Positions 1 through 7,727 are shown, numbered from the stretch's first letter. The stretch is DNA of 64,000 bases from Sulfitobacter sp. S190 (GCF_025141935.1 NZ_CP081120.1:1116001-1180000); one strand, 5' to 3'. The notes: generated from the letters alone by a model not told the origin. A program made the numbers and translations.

Positions 1-349
1 CGGCAAAGCTGTGCCAATCGGGGGGCGGTGCCCCCGCCCACGCGCCGGGGGTGCCGAGGATCAGGCCGGTTTCTTCCCACAGCTCGCGGATGGCGGCGAC
101 CGATACGGCATGGGCCAGACCGGCGTCGGACCCTTCGAGCAGCCTTGCGTGACACGGCGCGGGCGTGTGTCCGGCCAGCGAGATATGGGCATCACCCGGA
201 TCGACCGCGCCGCCGGGAAAGACGAATTTGTTGGGCATGAAGGCCGCGCGCGCCCCGCGCTGGCCCATCAGGATGCGCGGCGCGGTGTCGCGGTCGCGGA
301 TCACGATCACCGTGGCGGCATTGCGGATGGCGGTTTTGTCGACACTCAC
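1..349 (-). CDS. NUDIX hydrolase, C-terminally truncated by window edge
   Basis: NUDIX-family pyrophosphohydrolase of unknown substrate. The reverse strand reads through positions 349 to 1 without a stop and contains the NUDIX box core REL.EETG (AIRELWEETGL), preceded by FPGGAVDPGD, which is typical of the fold. The start chosen is GTG at 349 (VSVDKTAIRN), 30 bp after the DUF983 stop on the same strand, so the two are probably co-transcribed. The C-terminal part lies outside the window. The substrate could be a nucleotide sugar, a CoA or an oxidised nucleotide; the sequence does not say which. Confidence 0.8.
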   Translation of the reverse strand, partial: MSVDKTAIRNAATVIVIRDRDTAPRILMGQRGARAAFMPNKFVFPGGAVDPGDAHISLAGHTPAPCHARLLEGSDAGLAHAVSVAAIRELWEETGLILGTPGAWAGAPPPDWHSFA

Positions 350-379
350 GTGGCGGGCCCTTTGCGCAGCTGTGCGGGC

Positions 380-799
380 CTAGGCCGAGCGCGCAAAGCC
401 GCCCATTTCCTTGGCCCACTGGAAGCCGATCATCGCCCCCTTCAGTCGCGGCAAAAGGTAGAGGGACAGCGCACAGGTGCCAACCGCAAAGATCGTGAAC
501 AGCACGATGGGTTCGGGGCGCCATTGCACAAAGACGAAGTGCAGCAGCGGTGCCATCAGGTGCCCGACCAGCAGGATCGTGAGATAGGCGGGCCCGTCGT
601 CGGCGCGGTGGTGGTGGAATTCCTGATCGCATACGGCACAGTGGTCGTGGACCTTGAGATAGCCGAAGAGCAGCGGACCGGCGCCACAGTTGGGGCACCG
701 GCGCCGCCAGCCCCGCAGCATGGCGGGCATGCGCGGGCGTTCGCCGCCGGTTGTGTCGTCATGTGCCGCGATGCGCGGTTGGGCGTTGCTCTGACTCAT
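380..799 (-). CDS. DUF983 family membrane protein
   Basis: A 139-residue protein with an N-terminal zinc-ribbon-like part (CPNCG, then CAVC about 20 residues later) followed by two hydrophobic segments (around AYLTILLVGHLMAPLLHF and IVLFTIFAVGTCALSLYLL). This matches the DUF983 family, which is common in Alphaproteobacteria and has no established function. It lies upstream of the NUDIX gene on the same strand and diverges from the EF-hand gene across a 196-bp gap. The ATG at 799 is the natural start. Confidence 0.85.
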   Translation of the reverse strand: MSQSNAQPRIAAHDDTTGGERPRMPAMLRGWRRRCPNCGAGPLLFGYLKVHDHCAVCDQEFHHHRADDGPAYLTILLVGHLMAPLLHFVFVQWRPEPIVLFTIFAVGTCALSLYLLPRLKGAMIGFQWAKEMGGFARSA

Positions 800-898
800 G
801 GTCTGAATCCCTCAGGGTGCTATGGCAGACAGATGCGCCTTTTGTGCGTGAAAAGGAAGGTGGCGATTTGTCCCAACCGCGTCGGGTCGCATTTTTTT

Positions 899-910
899 GC
901 ACATTTGTGC
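899..910. promoter_or_regulatory. GCACA-TT-TGTGC dyad between divergent genes
   Basis: A perfect 5-bp inverted repeat lies in the 196-bp divergent gap between DUF983 and the EF-hand gene, 86 bp before the EF-hand ATG. The half-element TTTGTGCG also occurs at 841-848 and 904-911 in the same gap. This looks like a regulator binding region, but no known consensus was recognised. Confidence 0.3.
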
Positions 911-995
911 GACGGAAAAGCTGCGGCGGCCCGTTCTATCCCCGATCACGGCCGCAAGAGAGGCCGCCGTGGTCCGAGCGAAACAGGAGAACACC

Positions 996-1448
996 ATGAT
1001 CAAGATCACCTTTACCGCCGCCGCCATCGTTGCAGGTCTGCTGGCGAGCCATGCCGATGCCCGCGAGGACAAACCCGCGCGTGCCGCGGCCATGTTCGAG
1101 CGTCTGGACGCCAACAGCGACGGCAAGCTGTCGCTGGCCGAGATCGAGGCGCGGTCGGCGGAGCGCTTTGCGCGGGCGGATGCCAACAACGACGGTGCAT
1201 TGAGCATCGAAGAGTTGCGCGCGGCGGGCGATGCGCGGCGGGCAAAGCGGGCCGACCGCATGATGCAGCGGCTCGATGCCAATGACGACGGCAGCCTGAC
1301 CCGTGCCGAGATGGAAGCGCGGCGCAATCCTGCCGAGATGCTGGCCCGGCTCGACACCGACAAGGACGGGGCGCTGAGTGCCGAGGAGTTCGCCGAGGCC
1401 CGCCAGCACCACCGCCACGGCAAAAAGGGCAAACCCGCGAGCGAATGA
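996..1448 (+). CDS. Secreted four-EF-hand calcium-binding protein
   Basis: A 150-residue exported protein. The first 22 residues are a signal peptide ending in a SHADA-like cleavage region. Four EF-hand loops are visible at about residues 38-49 (DANSDGKLSLAE), 62-73, 94-105 and 120-131, each with D at position 1 and E at position 12, so all four could bind calcium in the periplasm. The ATG at 996 follows an AGGAGA ribosome site and leaves the signal peptide at the N-terminus; a longer in-frame extension was rejected. It lies 60 bp before the ECF sigma gene and may share its transcript, suggesting the ECF system senses or acts on calcium or another metal in the envelope. Confidence 0.8.
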   Translation: MIKITFTAAAIVAGLLASHADAREDKPARAAAMFERLDANSDGKLSLAEIEARSAERFARADANNDGALSIEELRAAGDARRAKRADRMMQRLDANDDGSLTRAEMEARRNPAEMLARLDTDKDGALSAEEFAEARQHHRHGKKGKPASE

Positions 1449-1468
1449 GCTTGGGCTTGCCCGCGCAT

Positions 1469-1483
1469 CCTGCCACGGGCAGG
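1469..1483. other. Intercistronic hairpin between EF-hand and sigma genes
   Basis: CCTGCC-ACG-GGCAGG, a perfect 6-bp stem with a 3-nt loop. No T-tract follows, so it is not a standard terminator. It may limit read-through or stabilise the upstream mRNA. Confidence 0.35.
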
Positions 1484-1508
1484 GTGCGTTCATTGCCGGG
1501 AATTGCCA

Positions 1509-2096
1509 GTGACACCACCGTCTTCCTCCTCTCAGGCCCGCGATGCGGATGCAGACTTGCTGGCGCGTTACGCGGCGGGCGACGATGCGGCGGCACGTCA
1601 GCTGACACAGCGGCTTGCGCCGCGGGTCTTTGCCCATGCGGTGCGCGTATTGGGCGACCGGGCGGAGGCCGAGGACGTGACACAGGAAGCTTTGATGCGG
1701 TTGTGGAAGATCGCGCCGAAGTGGGATGCGGGCCGCGCGCAGGCGTCGACATGGCTTTACCGGGTGACGGCCAACCTGTGCACGGACCGGTTGCGCCGCC
1801 AGACCCACGCCGACATCGATGCGGTGGCCGCGCCGGCCGATCCTGCTGCACCGGCGCCCGCGCGGATGTTGGACAGCGCCCGTCACGATGCGCTACAGGC
1901 CGCCCTGTTGCGGTTGCCCGAACGGCAGCGGCAAGCGGTGGTCCTGCGCCACATCGAGGGGTTGGCGAACCCTGAAATCGCCGAGATACTGGACGTCGGC
2001 ATTGCCGCCGTCGAAAGCCTGACCGCGCGGGGCAAACGCGCGCTGGCGGCCGATCTGGCCGGACAGAAAGATGCACTGGGGTACACAGATGACTGA
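1509..2096 (+). CDS. ECF-type RNA polymerase sigma factor
   Basis: An extracytoplasmic-function sigma factor of 195 residues. Region 2 is seen around residues 20-90 (EDVTQEALMRLWKIAPKW, then ASTWLYRVTANLCTDRLRR) and region 4 near the C-terminus (LPERQRQAVVLRHIEGL, then the helix-turn-helix NPEIAEILDVGIAAVESL). The GTG at 1509 sits 6 nt after GGGAA and is preferred to the in-frame TTG at 1503. Its end overlaps the next gene by 8 nt, and three genes (sigma, anti-sigma-like, periplasmic sensor) form one operon. Such operons are commonly autoregulated and released by an envelope signal; the linked EF-hand and metal-sensor-like proteins suggest a metal. Confidence 0.9.
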   Translation: MTPPSSSSQARDADADLLARYAAGDDAAARQLTQRLAPRVFAHAVRVLGDRAEAEDVTQEALMRLWKIAPKWDAGRAQASTWLYRVTANLCTDRLRRQTHADIDAVAAPADPAAPAPARMLDSARHDALQAALLRLPERQRQAVVLRHIEGLANPEIAEILDVGIAAVESLTARGKRALAADLAGQKDALGYTDD

Positions 2097-2430
2097 CCGT
2101 GATGACGACGACATGCTGGAGGATGTGTTCATGCAGGCCCGCGCGGCACCGCCCGTGATGCCGGATGCGCTGGTCCGGCGGGTGTTGGCGGATGCCGCCA
2201 CGGTGCAGCCGCGTGCCCCGTGGTGGCAGCAGATGTTGCGCGCAGTTGGCGGGCCCGCGGGCGTGGGTGGTCTGGTCACCGCGACGGTGGCGGGCTTCTG
2301 GATCGGGCTGGCACCGCCTGCGCAGGCGCTTGATCCGCTGGCGCTGGTGGGCACCGACACGGCCGCGGAGGCGGAATTGCCCGGTCTGGTCGCCTTTGGC
2401 TGGGATCTGGACGAGGAGGACGGCGCATGA
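2089..2430 (+). CDS. Small membrane protein, probable anti-sigma factor
   Basis: A 113-residue protein with an acidic N-terminus (MTDRDDDDMLEDVF), a cytosolic stretch of about 45 residues, and one hydrophobic segment (GVGGLVTATVAGFWIGLAP), then a short acidic tail. No ZAS motif (HxxxCxxC) is present. The role is inferred from position: it directly follows the ECF sigma gene with an 8-nt overlap, has the size and topology of a minimal anti-sigma, and overlaps the periplasmic sensor gene by 4 nt. The ATG at 2089 is preferred over an upstream ATG at 2071 inside the sigma gene. Confidence 0.55.
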   Translation: MTDRDDDDMLEDVFMQARAAPPVMPDALVRRVLADAATVQPRAPWWQQMLRAVGGPAGVGGLVTATVAGFWIGLAPPAQALDPLALVGTDTAAEAELPGLVAFGWDLDEEDGA

Positions 2431-2894
2431 GCGTCCTGCGCAAACGGCGCGTGATGCCGGTGGTTCTGGCGCTGTCGCTGGCTGTCAATCTGGCGGTGAT
2501 TGCCGCCGTCGCAGGTGTGGCGCTGCGCACGCGGGGCGAGCCGCCGGGCGCGCGGGCGGATGTGCGGTTCGGCGCGCCCTATATCAGGGCATTGCCGCCC
2601 GAGCAGCGCGACCGGCTGCGCGCCAGTTTGCGCGGCAGCAAGGACAGGGACCGGATTGGCCGGCCGATGGGGTTCGAGCAGATGTTGCAGGCGTTGCGCG
2701 CAGCACCTTTCGATCCCGCCGCCGTGCAGGCCGCGCTGGAGGCGCAGCGCACCCGCTCGCTCGACCGGGTGGGGCGGGTGACCGATGCGTGGCTGGCGCT
2801 GGTGATCGAGATGACGGATGCGCAGCGCGCCGCCTATGCCGAACGGCTGGAGGAAACGCTAGCCCGGCGGGGCCGGGACCGGGCGCGCAAATAG
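2427..2894 (+). CDS. Periplasmic heavy-metal sensor / CpxP-like protein
   Basis: A 155-residue protein with an N-terminal membrane anchor (VVLALSLAVNLAVIAAVAGVAL), then a helical, Arg/Ala/Glu-rich periplasmic part. The pattern LPPEQRDRLRASL followed by ALRAAPFDPAAVQAALEAQR is typical of the metal-resistance/Spy-CpxP-like family (Metal_resist). Members sit beside ECF sigma factors and act as envelope stress or metal sensors. It overlaps the upstream gene by 4 nt (ATGA). The ligand is unknown and no Cys/His cluster is visible. Confidence 0.7.
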   Translation: MSVLRKRRVMPVVLALSLAVNLAVIAAVAGVALRTRGEPPGARADVRFGAPYIRALPPEQRDRLRASLRGSKDRDRIGRPMGFEQMLQALRAAPFDPAAVQAALEAQRTRSLDRVGRVTDAWLALVIEMTDAQRAAYAERLEETLARRGRDRARK

Positions 2895-2912
2895 GCGTCA
2901 GCCGCGATCCTT

Positions 2913-4325
2913 TCAGGCGGCGGTGCTGCCCAGATTGACCCGGTTGCGCCCTTTGAGTTTGGCCGCATAGAGCGCCTGATCGGCGCTGTCGAGCAGATCG
3001 CGGGCCCCGTCGGCGGTGGGACGCGGATGCGTGGAGGACACCGCGGCCCCCGGACCCATCGCCAGACCGATGCTGATCGTGACCTGTTCGGGGTGCGGCG
3101 CGCCGGGGAGGGTGAAGGGCGTTTGTGCCATGTCCTGGCAGATCCGGCTGGCGATGGCCTGTGCCTGTGCGGGCGACACGGCGGGCATGACGATCAGGAA
3201 TTCCTCGCCGCCCAGACGGGACACCATGTCACCGGGCCGCAGATGGGCGCGCAGGCGGCGGGCGGTTTCGATCAGCACGGCATCGCCCGCGGCGTGGCCG
3301 AAGTGGTCGTTGATCCGTTTGAAATGGTCCATGTCCGCCACCATCACGGCGAAGGACTGGCCCGAGCGGCGCGCCTGTTCCAGCGTGCGCGACAGATGCG
3401 GCATGGCGTAGCGGCGGTTGTACAATCCGGTGAGCGGATCGAAGATCGCGGCCCGCAGGCCGGTGCGCACGGTGCGCCGCATCGCTTCGACCTGGCGTTT
3501 GCGGTCCAGCAGCGCCCGCAGGCGTTGCGCCATTTCCGCCGCATCGAACCCGTGCAGCATCAAATCGTCCGCCCCCAGATCGAGCGCGTTGGTGGCGATG
3601 CGGGGGGCGGGGGTCTGCTGAACGATGAGCAGGCCGATCATCGAGGTCACCGCATGGGCCCGCAGCACCGAGATGATGTGCAGCGATGCGTCGGCCTGTG
3701 CCAGATCGTCGGGCAGGACCAGCACGATCGCGTCGGCGGGCGGCGCGTCGTAGATTTTGGCAAGTGCGGCCCGCGGTGTGCAATGCCGCACCGAGCAGGG
3801 CAATTCGGTCTTGAGCGCGGCGGTCCAGCCATGCGCGGTCGCGGGATCTGCGCTAATCAGGGTGATCCGGCTGGGGGCTGCGAATTCGGCGGCGGGTTCG
3901 GCCAGCCCGAGGGCCTGGCTGGTGTCTTCACGCAGGTGCCATTCGCAGGCGGTGTTATGCGCGCGGATCACCGACCGCACGCGTCCGAGCAGCAGGGTGT
4001 CGTCCACCGGGCGGACCAGCACGTCATTGGCCCCGGATTTCAGCGCCGCGACCCGGTCAGCGGCCGTATGCCGCCCGGTCAGCGCCACGATCGGCACCGG
4101 CACATCCACCGCGCCACGTTTCAGAAAGGCCCGCAGATCCGCGATGCCCCCGTCGGGAAAGCTCAGCGCGCTGAGGATCAGATCGGGTGCGAAACGGGCG
4201 GTCGCCACGGCGGCTTCGGCAACGGTCGAGGCCTGCTGCACGTCATAGCAGGCGGACGTCAGTACCGATTTGAGCATGATCCGGTTCGTGGCAATAGGAT
4301 CTATGACGAGGATTTTCCCCTGCAT
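2913..4325 (-). CDS. PleD-like diguanylate cyclase with degenerate receiver domains
   Basis: A 470-residue PleD-type protein: receiver 1 (residues 1-120), receiver-like adaptor (about 150-275) and a C-terminal GGDEF domain that makes cyclic di-GMP. The active site reads GGEEF near residue 372, and RPGD five residues before it fits an intact inhibitory I-site. In receiver 1 the PleD phospho-acceptor position (Asp53) is Ala53 (PDLILSALSFPDG), the acidic pair is DP instead of DD, and the conserved Lys is Arg. The second receiver is also degenerate. Cyclase activity is therefore probably not switched by phosphorylation. The gene is transcribed away from DUF3572 across a 97-bp gap. Confidence 0.9.
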   Translation of the reverse strand: MQGKILVIDPIATNRIMLKSVLTSACYDVQQASTVAEAAVATARFAPDLILSALSFPDGGIADLRAFLKRGAVDVPVPIVALTGRHTAADRVAALKSGANDVLVRPVDDTLLLGRVRSVIRAHNTACEWHLREDTSQALGLAEPAAEFAAPSRITLISADPATAHGWTAALKTELPCSVRHCTPRAALAKIYDAPPADAIVLVLPDDLAQADASLHIISVLRAHAVTSMIGLLIVQQTPAPRIATNALDLGADDLMLHGFDAAEMAQRLRALLDRKRQVEAMRRTVRTGLRAAIFDPLTGLYNRRYAMPHLSRTLEQARRSGQSFAVMVADMDHFKRINDHFGHAAGDAVLIETARRLRAHLRPGDMVSRLGGEEFLIVMPAVSPAQAQAIASRICQDMAQTPFTLPGAPHPEQVTISIGLAMGPGAAVSSTHPRPTADGARDLLDSADQALYAAKLKGRNRVNLGSTAA

Positions 4326-4357
4326 CTGTTACCTTCCGCACCTGTGTATTAAGAATG

Positions 4358-4394
4358 GGTCAGTTTTCTGACCGATTGGTTAACAAAGCGTTGA
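4358..4394. promoter_or_regulatory. Dyad and CtrA-like site between pleD-like gene and DUF3572
   Basis: GGTCAG-TTTT-CTGACC (4358-4373) is a perfect 6-bp inverted repeat. Directly after it, TTAA-N7-TTGA (4380-4394) differs by one base from the CtrA consensus TTAA-N7-TTAA. CtrA controls motility and cyclic-di-GMP genes in many Rhodobacterales, so control of the divergent cyclase gene is plausible but not shown. Confidence 0.35.
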
Positions 4395-4422
4395 CGATAA
4401 AATTCAAAACGGCGGCTTTCCG

Positions 4423-4707
4423 ATGACACTGACACAGAACGCAGCAGAAACCCTTGCTTTGCAGGCGCTTAGCTGGCTTGCGGCCGACGGCGAACTTTTG
4501 CCCATCTTCCTTGGGGCTTCAGGTTTGTCCGAATCCGACCTGCGCGCGGGCATCGAGCAGCCCGAAGTTCTGGGTGGGGTTCTGGATTTCATCCTGATGG
4601 ACGATGCGTGGGTGGTGGCGTTCTGCGACCAGGCCGGCATCGCCTATGAAAGGGTGGCGCAGGCGCGGCAGGCCCTGCCCGGTGGCGCGCAGGTGAACTG
4701 GACATGA
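4423..4707 (+). CDS. DUF3572 family protein
   Basis: A 94-residue protein matching the small alphaproteobacterial DUF3572 family (AETLALQALSWLAADGELLP, then a FLGASGLSESDLR stretch). No catalytic motif or membrane segment is seen and the function is unknown. It overlaps the HAD-hydrolase gene by 4 nt (ATGA), an arrangement common in this group, so the two are co-translated. Confidence 0.85.
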   Translation: MTLTQNAAETLALQALSWLAADGELLPIFLGASGLSESDLRAGIEQPEVLGGVLDFILMDDAWVVAFCDQAGIAYERVAQARQALPGGAQVNWT

Positions 4708-5414
4708 GCATCGCCCGCATCGACGCGCTGTGCTTTGACAAGGACGGCACCCTGTTCGATTTCGCCACCACATGGGAAAGCTGGGCGGAGGCGTTCCTGA
4801 TGCGGGCCGCAGAGCAGGACCGCGGCCGCGCGCGCAGTGTCGGTCTGAGCATCGGTTTCGATCTGGACCAGCGCCGGTTTGCGCGTGACAGCGTGGTCAT
4901 CGCGGGCACGCCGGGGGAAGTGGCGCGCGCCCTGTCGCCGCATTTTCCGCAGCTGACCCGTACTGGATTGCTCGACATGTTGAACGAAGAGGCCGCGCTG
5001 GCACCGCAGAGCGAAGCGGTGCCGCTGGGCCCTTTGTTGATCGGGTTCAAGGCCCGCGGGCTGCGCATCGGCGTGGCCACGAATGACGCAGAGGCGCCCG
5101 CGCGCGCGCATCTGGATCAGGCCGGGGTGACGGAGCTGTTCGATTTCATCGCGGGCTTCGACAGCGGATACGGCGGCAAGCCTGCGCCGGGCCAACTGCT
5201 GGCCTTTGCCGCGCAGGTGGGGGTGCCCCCGGACCGGGTGGCGATGGTCGGGGACAGCACCCATGACCTGCACGCGGGCCGTGCCGCGGGGATGCACACG
5301 GTTGCGGTGCTGACGGGGCTTGCCACCGCCGACGAGCTGGCCCCCCACGCGGATGTCGTGCTCGAGGATATTGGCGAGATCCCTGCATGGCTCGACAGGC
5401 TCGGGCGGGGCTGA
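4704..5414 (+). CDS. HAD-superfamily hydrolase, phosphoglycolate phosphatase-like
   Basis: A 236-residue haloacid-dehalogenase-type phosphatase. Motif I is FDKDGTLFDF (nucleophile Asp and acid/base Asp at the start), motif II lies near GVATND, and motif IV is MVGDSTHDL. A lysine for motif III is present at GKPAPG. The cap domain between residues 20 and 90 suggests a small-molecule phosphatase such as phosphoglycolate phosphatase; the real substrate is not fixed by sequence. The start overlaps DUF3572 by 4 nt. Confidence 0.85.
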   Translation: MSIARIDALCFDKDGTLFDFATTWESWAEAFLMRAAEQDRGRARSVGLSIGFDLDQRRFARDSVVIAGTPGEVARALSPHFPQLTRTGLLDMLNEEAALAPQSEAVPLGPLLIGFKARGLRIGVATNDAEAPARAHLDQAGVTELFDFIAGFDSGYGGKPAPGQLLAFAAQVGVPPDRVAMVGDSTHDLHAGRAAGMHTVAVLTGLATADELAPHADVVLEDIGEIPAWLDRLGRG

Positions 5415-5424
5415 GGGGTCAAAC

Positions 5425-5488
5425 GCGACAAAATGTGTCGCAACAGGCGCGGCAAGCCGGCACGATGCGTCGCCTTCTGGGAGGCGAC
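5425..5488. promoter_or_regulatory. Paired GCGAC dyads upstream of the MttB-family gene
   Basis: Two inverted repeats share a GCGAC/GTCGC core: GCGACAAAATGTGTCGC (5425-5441) and GTCGCC-N8-GGCGAC (5469-5488). They fill the 97-bp leader before the MttB-family gene, whose ATG lies 23 bp further on. A binding site for a dimeric regulator is likely; the second could also form an mRNA hairpin. Confidence 0.4.
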
Positions 5489-5511
5489 AGCAGGTTTGCG
5501 GAGGCGCCCAG

Positions 5512-7071
5512 ATGACCGAACAGACGAAACGCAGAACCCGAGGCGGGGGCCGGGCAGGCGCCAAGAACCGCCGCGGCACCGCCGTGATCGAGCAGATGCC
5601 CTGGGCACCGCCCGTCAACATCGACCGCCCCGTGGAGCCGTTGACCCCCGAGGGGGTTGCCGCCGTGCACGACGGGGCCATGCGTATCCTCGAAGAGATC
5701 GGGATCGAAATTCTCAATGCCGAGGCGCTGGAGGTGTTGCGCAAGGCAGGTGCCACCGTGAGTGGCGAGAATGTCCGCATGGGCCGCGAGATGGTGATGG
5801 AATACGTGGCGCTCGCCCCGTCGGAGTTCACGCTGACGCCGCGCAACCCCGACCGCGCGATCACGATCGGGGGCCGCAATCTGGTCTTTGGCAACGTGTC
5901 GTCGCCGCCCAACTACTGGGACATGGCGCTGGGCCGCAAGGTGCCGGGCACCCGTGCGCAATGCCAGGACCTGCTCAAGCTCACCCAGTATTTCAACTGT
6001 ATCCATTTCGCGGGCGGCTATCCGGTGGAGCCTGTCGACATCCATGCCTCGGTGCGCCATCTGGACGTGCTTTATGACAAGCTGACCCTGACCGACAAGG
6101 CGATGCACGCCTATTCACTGGGCCGCGAGCGGGTCGAAGACGTGATGGAGATGGTGCGCATTTCCGGCGGCTGGACCGATGAGGAGTTCGAAGCCAGCCC
6201 CAAGATGTACACCAACATCAACTCCACCTCGCCGCTCAAGCACGACATTCCCATGCTCGACGGCTGGATGCGGATCGCGCGGCGCAACCAGGCGATGGTG
6301 GTCACGCCCTTTACGCTGGCAGGTGCGATGGCGCCGGTGACGATGTCGGGCGCGGTGGCGCAGTCGCTGGCCGAGGCGCTGATCGCGGTGGTGCTGGCGC
6401 AGATCATCCGGCCGGGATCCTGCGTGGCGATCGGCACGTTTACCTCGAACGTGGACATGAAGACCGGTGCGCCCGCCTTTGGCACGCCCGAATATATGCG
6501 CGCCACCCAGATGACCGGCCAGCTGTGCCGGTTTTACGGGCTGCCGATGCGCTCGTCAGGGGTTTGTGCGGCCAATGTGCCCGACGGGCAGGCGATGTGG
6601 GAGACCTCCAACAGCCTGTGGGCGGCGGTGCAATCGGGGACCAACATGGTCTATCACGCTGCGGGCTGGCTGGAGGGCGGATTGATCGCGAGCCCCGAGA
6701 AATTCATCATGGACTGCGAGATCCTGCAGCAGATCCAGCGCTACATGCAGCCCGAGATTTGCGCCACGGGCCCCGACGAGATCGCGCTGGACGCCATCAA
6801 GTCGGTCGGAAACCAGGGCCATTTTTTCGGCATCCAGCACACGCAGGACCGCTATACCACCGCGTTTTACCAGCCGTTCCTGAGCGACTGGACGAATTAC
6901 GAGGGCTGGGAGGTGGCGGGCGGCATCTGGACGCCGGAGCGGGCCCACCACATGTTCCGCGATATCGTGAACAGCTTCGAGCCACCCGCGATGGACGCGG
7001 CGATCCGCGAGGAGCTGGCCGAGTTCGTGGCCCGCCGCAAGGCCGAAGGGGGCGCGCCGACCGATTTCTGA
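5512..7071 (+). CDS. Trimethylamine methyltransferase (MttB) family protein
   Basis: A 519-residue member of the MttB superfamily, which moves a methyl group from a quaternary or tertiary amine to a corrinoid protein. N-terminal residues 1-25 are basic; the TIM-barrel body begins near LTPEGVAAVHDGAMRILEEIG. There is no in-frame amber codon, so it is a non-pyrrolysine member, the class that includes glycine betaine and related methyltransferases. The ATG at 5512 follows GGAGGCG. The sarcosine oxidase genes 45 kb away handle the same chemical family of methylated glycines. No corrinoid protein is adjacent. The exact substrate is not deducible. Confidence 0.9.
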   Translation: MTEQTKRRTRGGGRAGAKNRRGTAVIEQMPWAPPVNIDRPVEPLTPEGVAAVHDGAMRILEEIGIEILNAEALEVLRKAGATVSGENVRMGREMVMEYVALAPSEFTLTPRNPDRAITIGGRNLVFGNVSSPPNYWDMALGRKVPGTRAQCQDLLKLTQYFNCIHFAGGYPVEPVDIHASVRHLDVLYDKLTLTDKAMHAYSLGRERVEDVMEMVRISGGWTDEEFEASPKMYTNINSTSPLKHDIPMLDGWMRIARRNQAMVVTPFTLAGAMAPVTMSGAVAQSLAEALIAVVLAQIIRPGSCVAIGTFTSNVDMKTGAPAFGTPEYMRATQMTGQLCRFYGLPMRSSGVCAANVPDGQAMWETSNSLWAAVQSGTNMVYHAAGWLEGGLIASPEKFIMDCEILQQIQRYMQPEICATGPDEIALDAIKSVGNQGHFFGIQHTQDRYTTAFYQPFLSDWTNYEGWEVAGGIWTPERAHHMFRDIVNSFEPPAMDAAIREELAEFVARRKAEGGAPTDF

Positions 7072-7142
7072 GGCGCGTCTTTGCCTTCTGTTAACGCGCA
7101 GGCGTCATAACGGGGCAACACGGGGCCAAAGCAGGGGCGGTC

Positions 7143-7727
7143 ATGCACGGGCTGATCAACCGCAGCATTCAGAACTACATTTGCGACGGCTACGGGGCCG
7201 ATCGCTGGCTGGCGGTGGCGCGGCGCGTGCCGCTTGATCCGCCAGTATTCGAGGCGATGCTGTGGTACGAGGACGCGCTGACGCATGCAGCGCTCGACGC
7301 GGCGGCCGAGGTGCTGGAGCGCGACCGCAGCGAGGTGATGGAGGACATCGGCAGTTATCTGGTGTCGCATCCCAACGCCGAGCGGGTGCGCCGCCTGTTG
7401 CGCTTTGGTGGTGCGACCTTCGAGGATTTCCTGCATTCGCTGGACGATCTGCCCGACCGCGCGCGGCTTGCCGTGCCTGATCTGGTGCTGCCGGGGATCG
7501 AGTTGCTGACCGAAGGGGCGGGGCGCTATGTGCTGCGCTGCGGGGCGACGTTCGAGGGGTTCGGCCATTTCATGATGGGCCTGTTGCGCGCGATGTCCGA
7601 TGATTACGGGACGCTGGCGCTGCTGGAGCATGTAACGCGCGCGGGCGGCGACGAGGTGGTCGAGATTGGCCTGATCGAGGCGGAGTTCAGCACCGGCCGG
7701 CTGTTCGAGCTGGGCCAGAGCGTATGA
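7143..7727 (+). CDS. H-NOX (heme NO-binding) domain protein lacking the heme histidine
   Basis: A 194-residue single-domain H-NOX protein, beginning MHGLINRSIQNYI as usual. H-NOX proteins bind heme through a proximal His (His102 in the Thermoanaerobacter protein, motif FL..MDEVH) and hold it with a YxSxR motif. Here the aligned stretch FLHSLDDLPD has Pro104 at the His position (codon CCC, one base from CAC), and the YxSxR position reads CGATF. By both signs this copy may not hold heme in the usual way. It overlaps the HNOBA-GGDEF gene by 4 nt and is likely its partner, so it could sense something else, bind heme differently, or act as a protein-binding module. Confidence 0.85.
   Translation: MHGLINRSIQNYICDGYGADRWLAVARRVPLDPPVFEAMLWYEDALTHAALDAAAEVLERDRSEVMEDIGSYLVSHPNAERVRRLLRFGGATFEDFLHSLDDLPDRARLAVPDLVLPGIELLTEGAGRYVLRCGATFEGFGHFMMGLLRAMSDDYGTLALLEHVTRAGGDEVVEIGLIEAEFSTGRLFELGQSV

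Noticed and set aside
5512..7071. Pyrrolysine-type MttB
   Set aside because: No in-frame TAG codon in the gene.
7143..7727. His99 in FLHSL as an alternative heme ligand
   Set aside because: It lies five residues earlier than the proximal position; the spacing to the YxSxR region and the FL...D-D-L match put Pro104 there instead.
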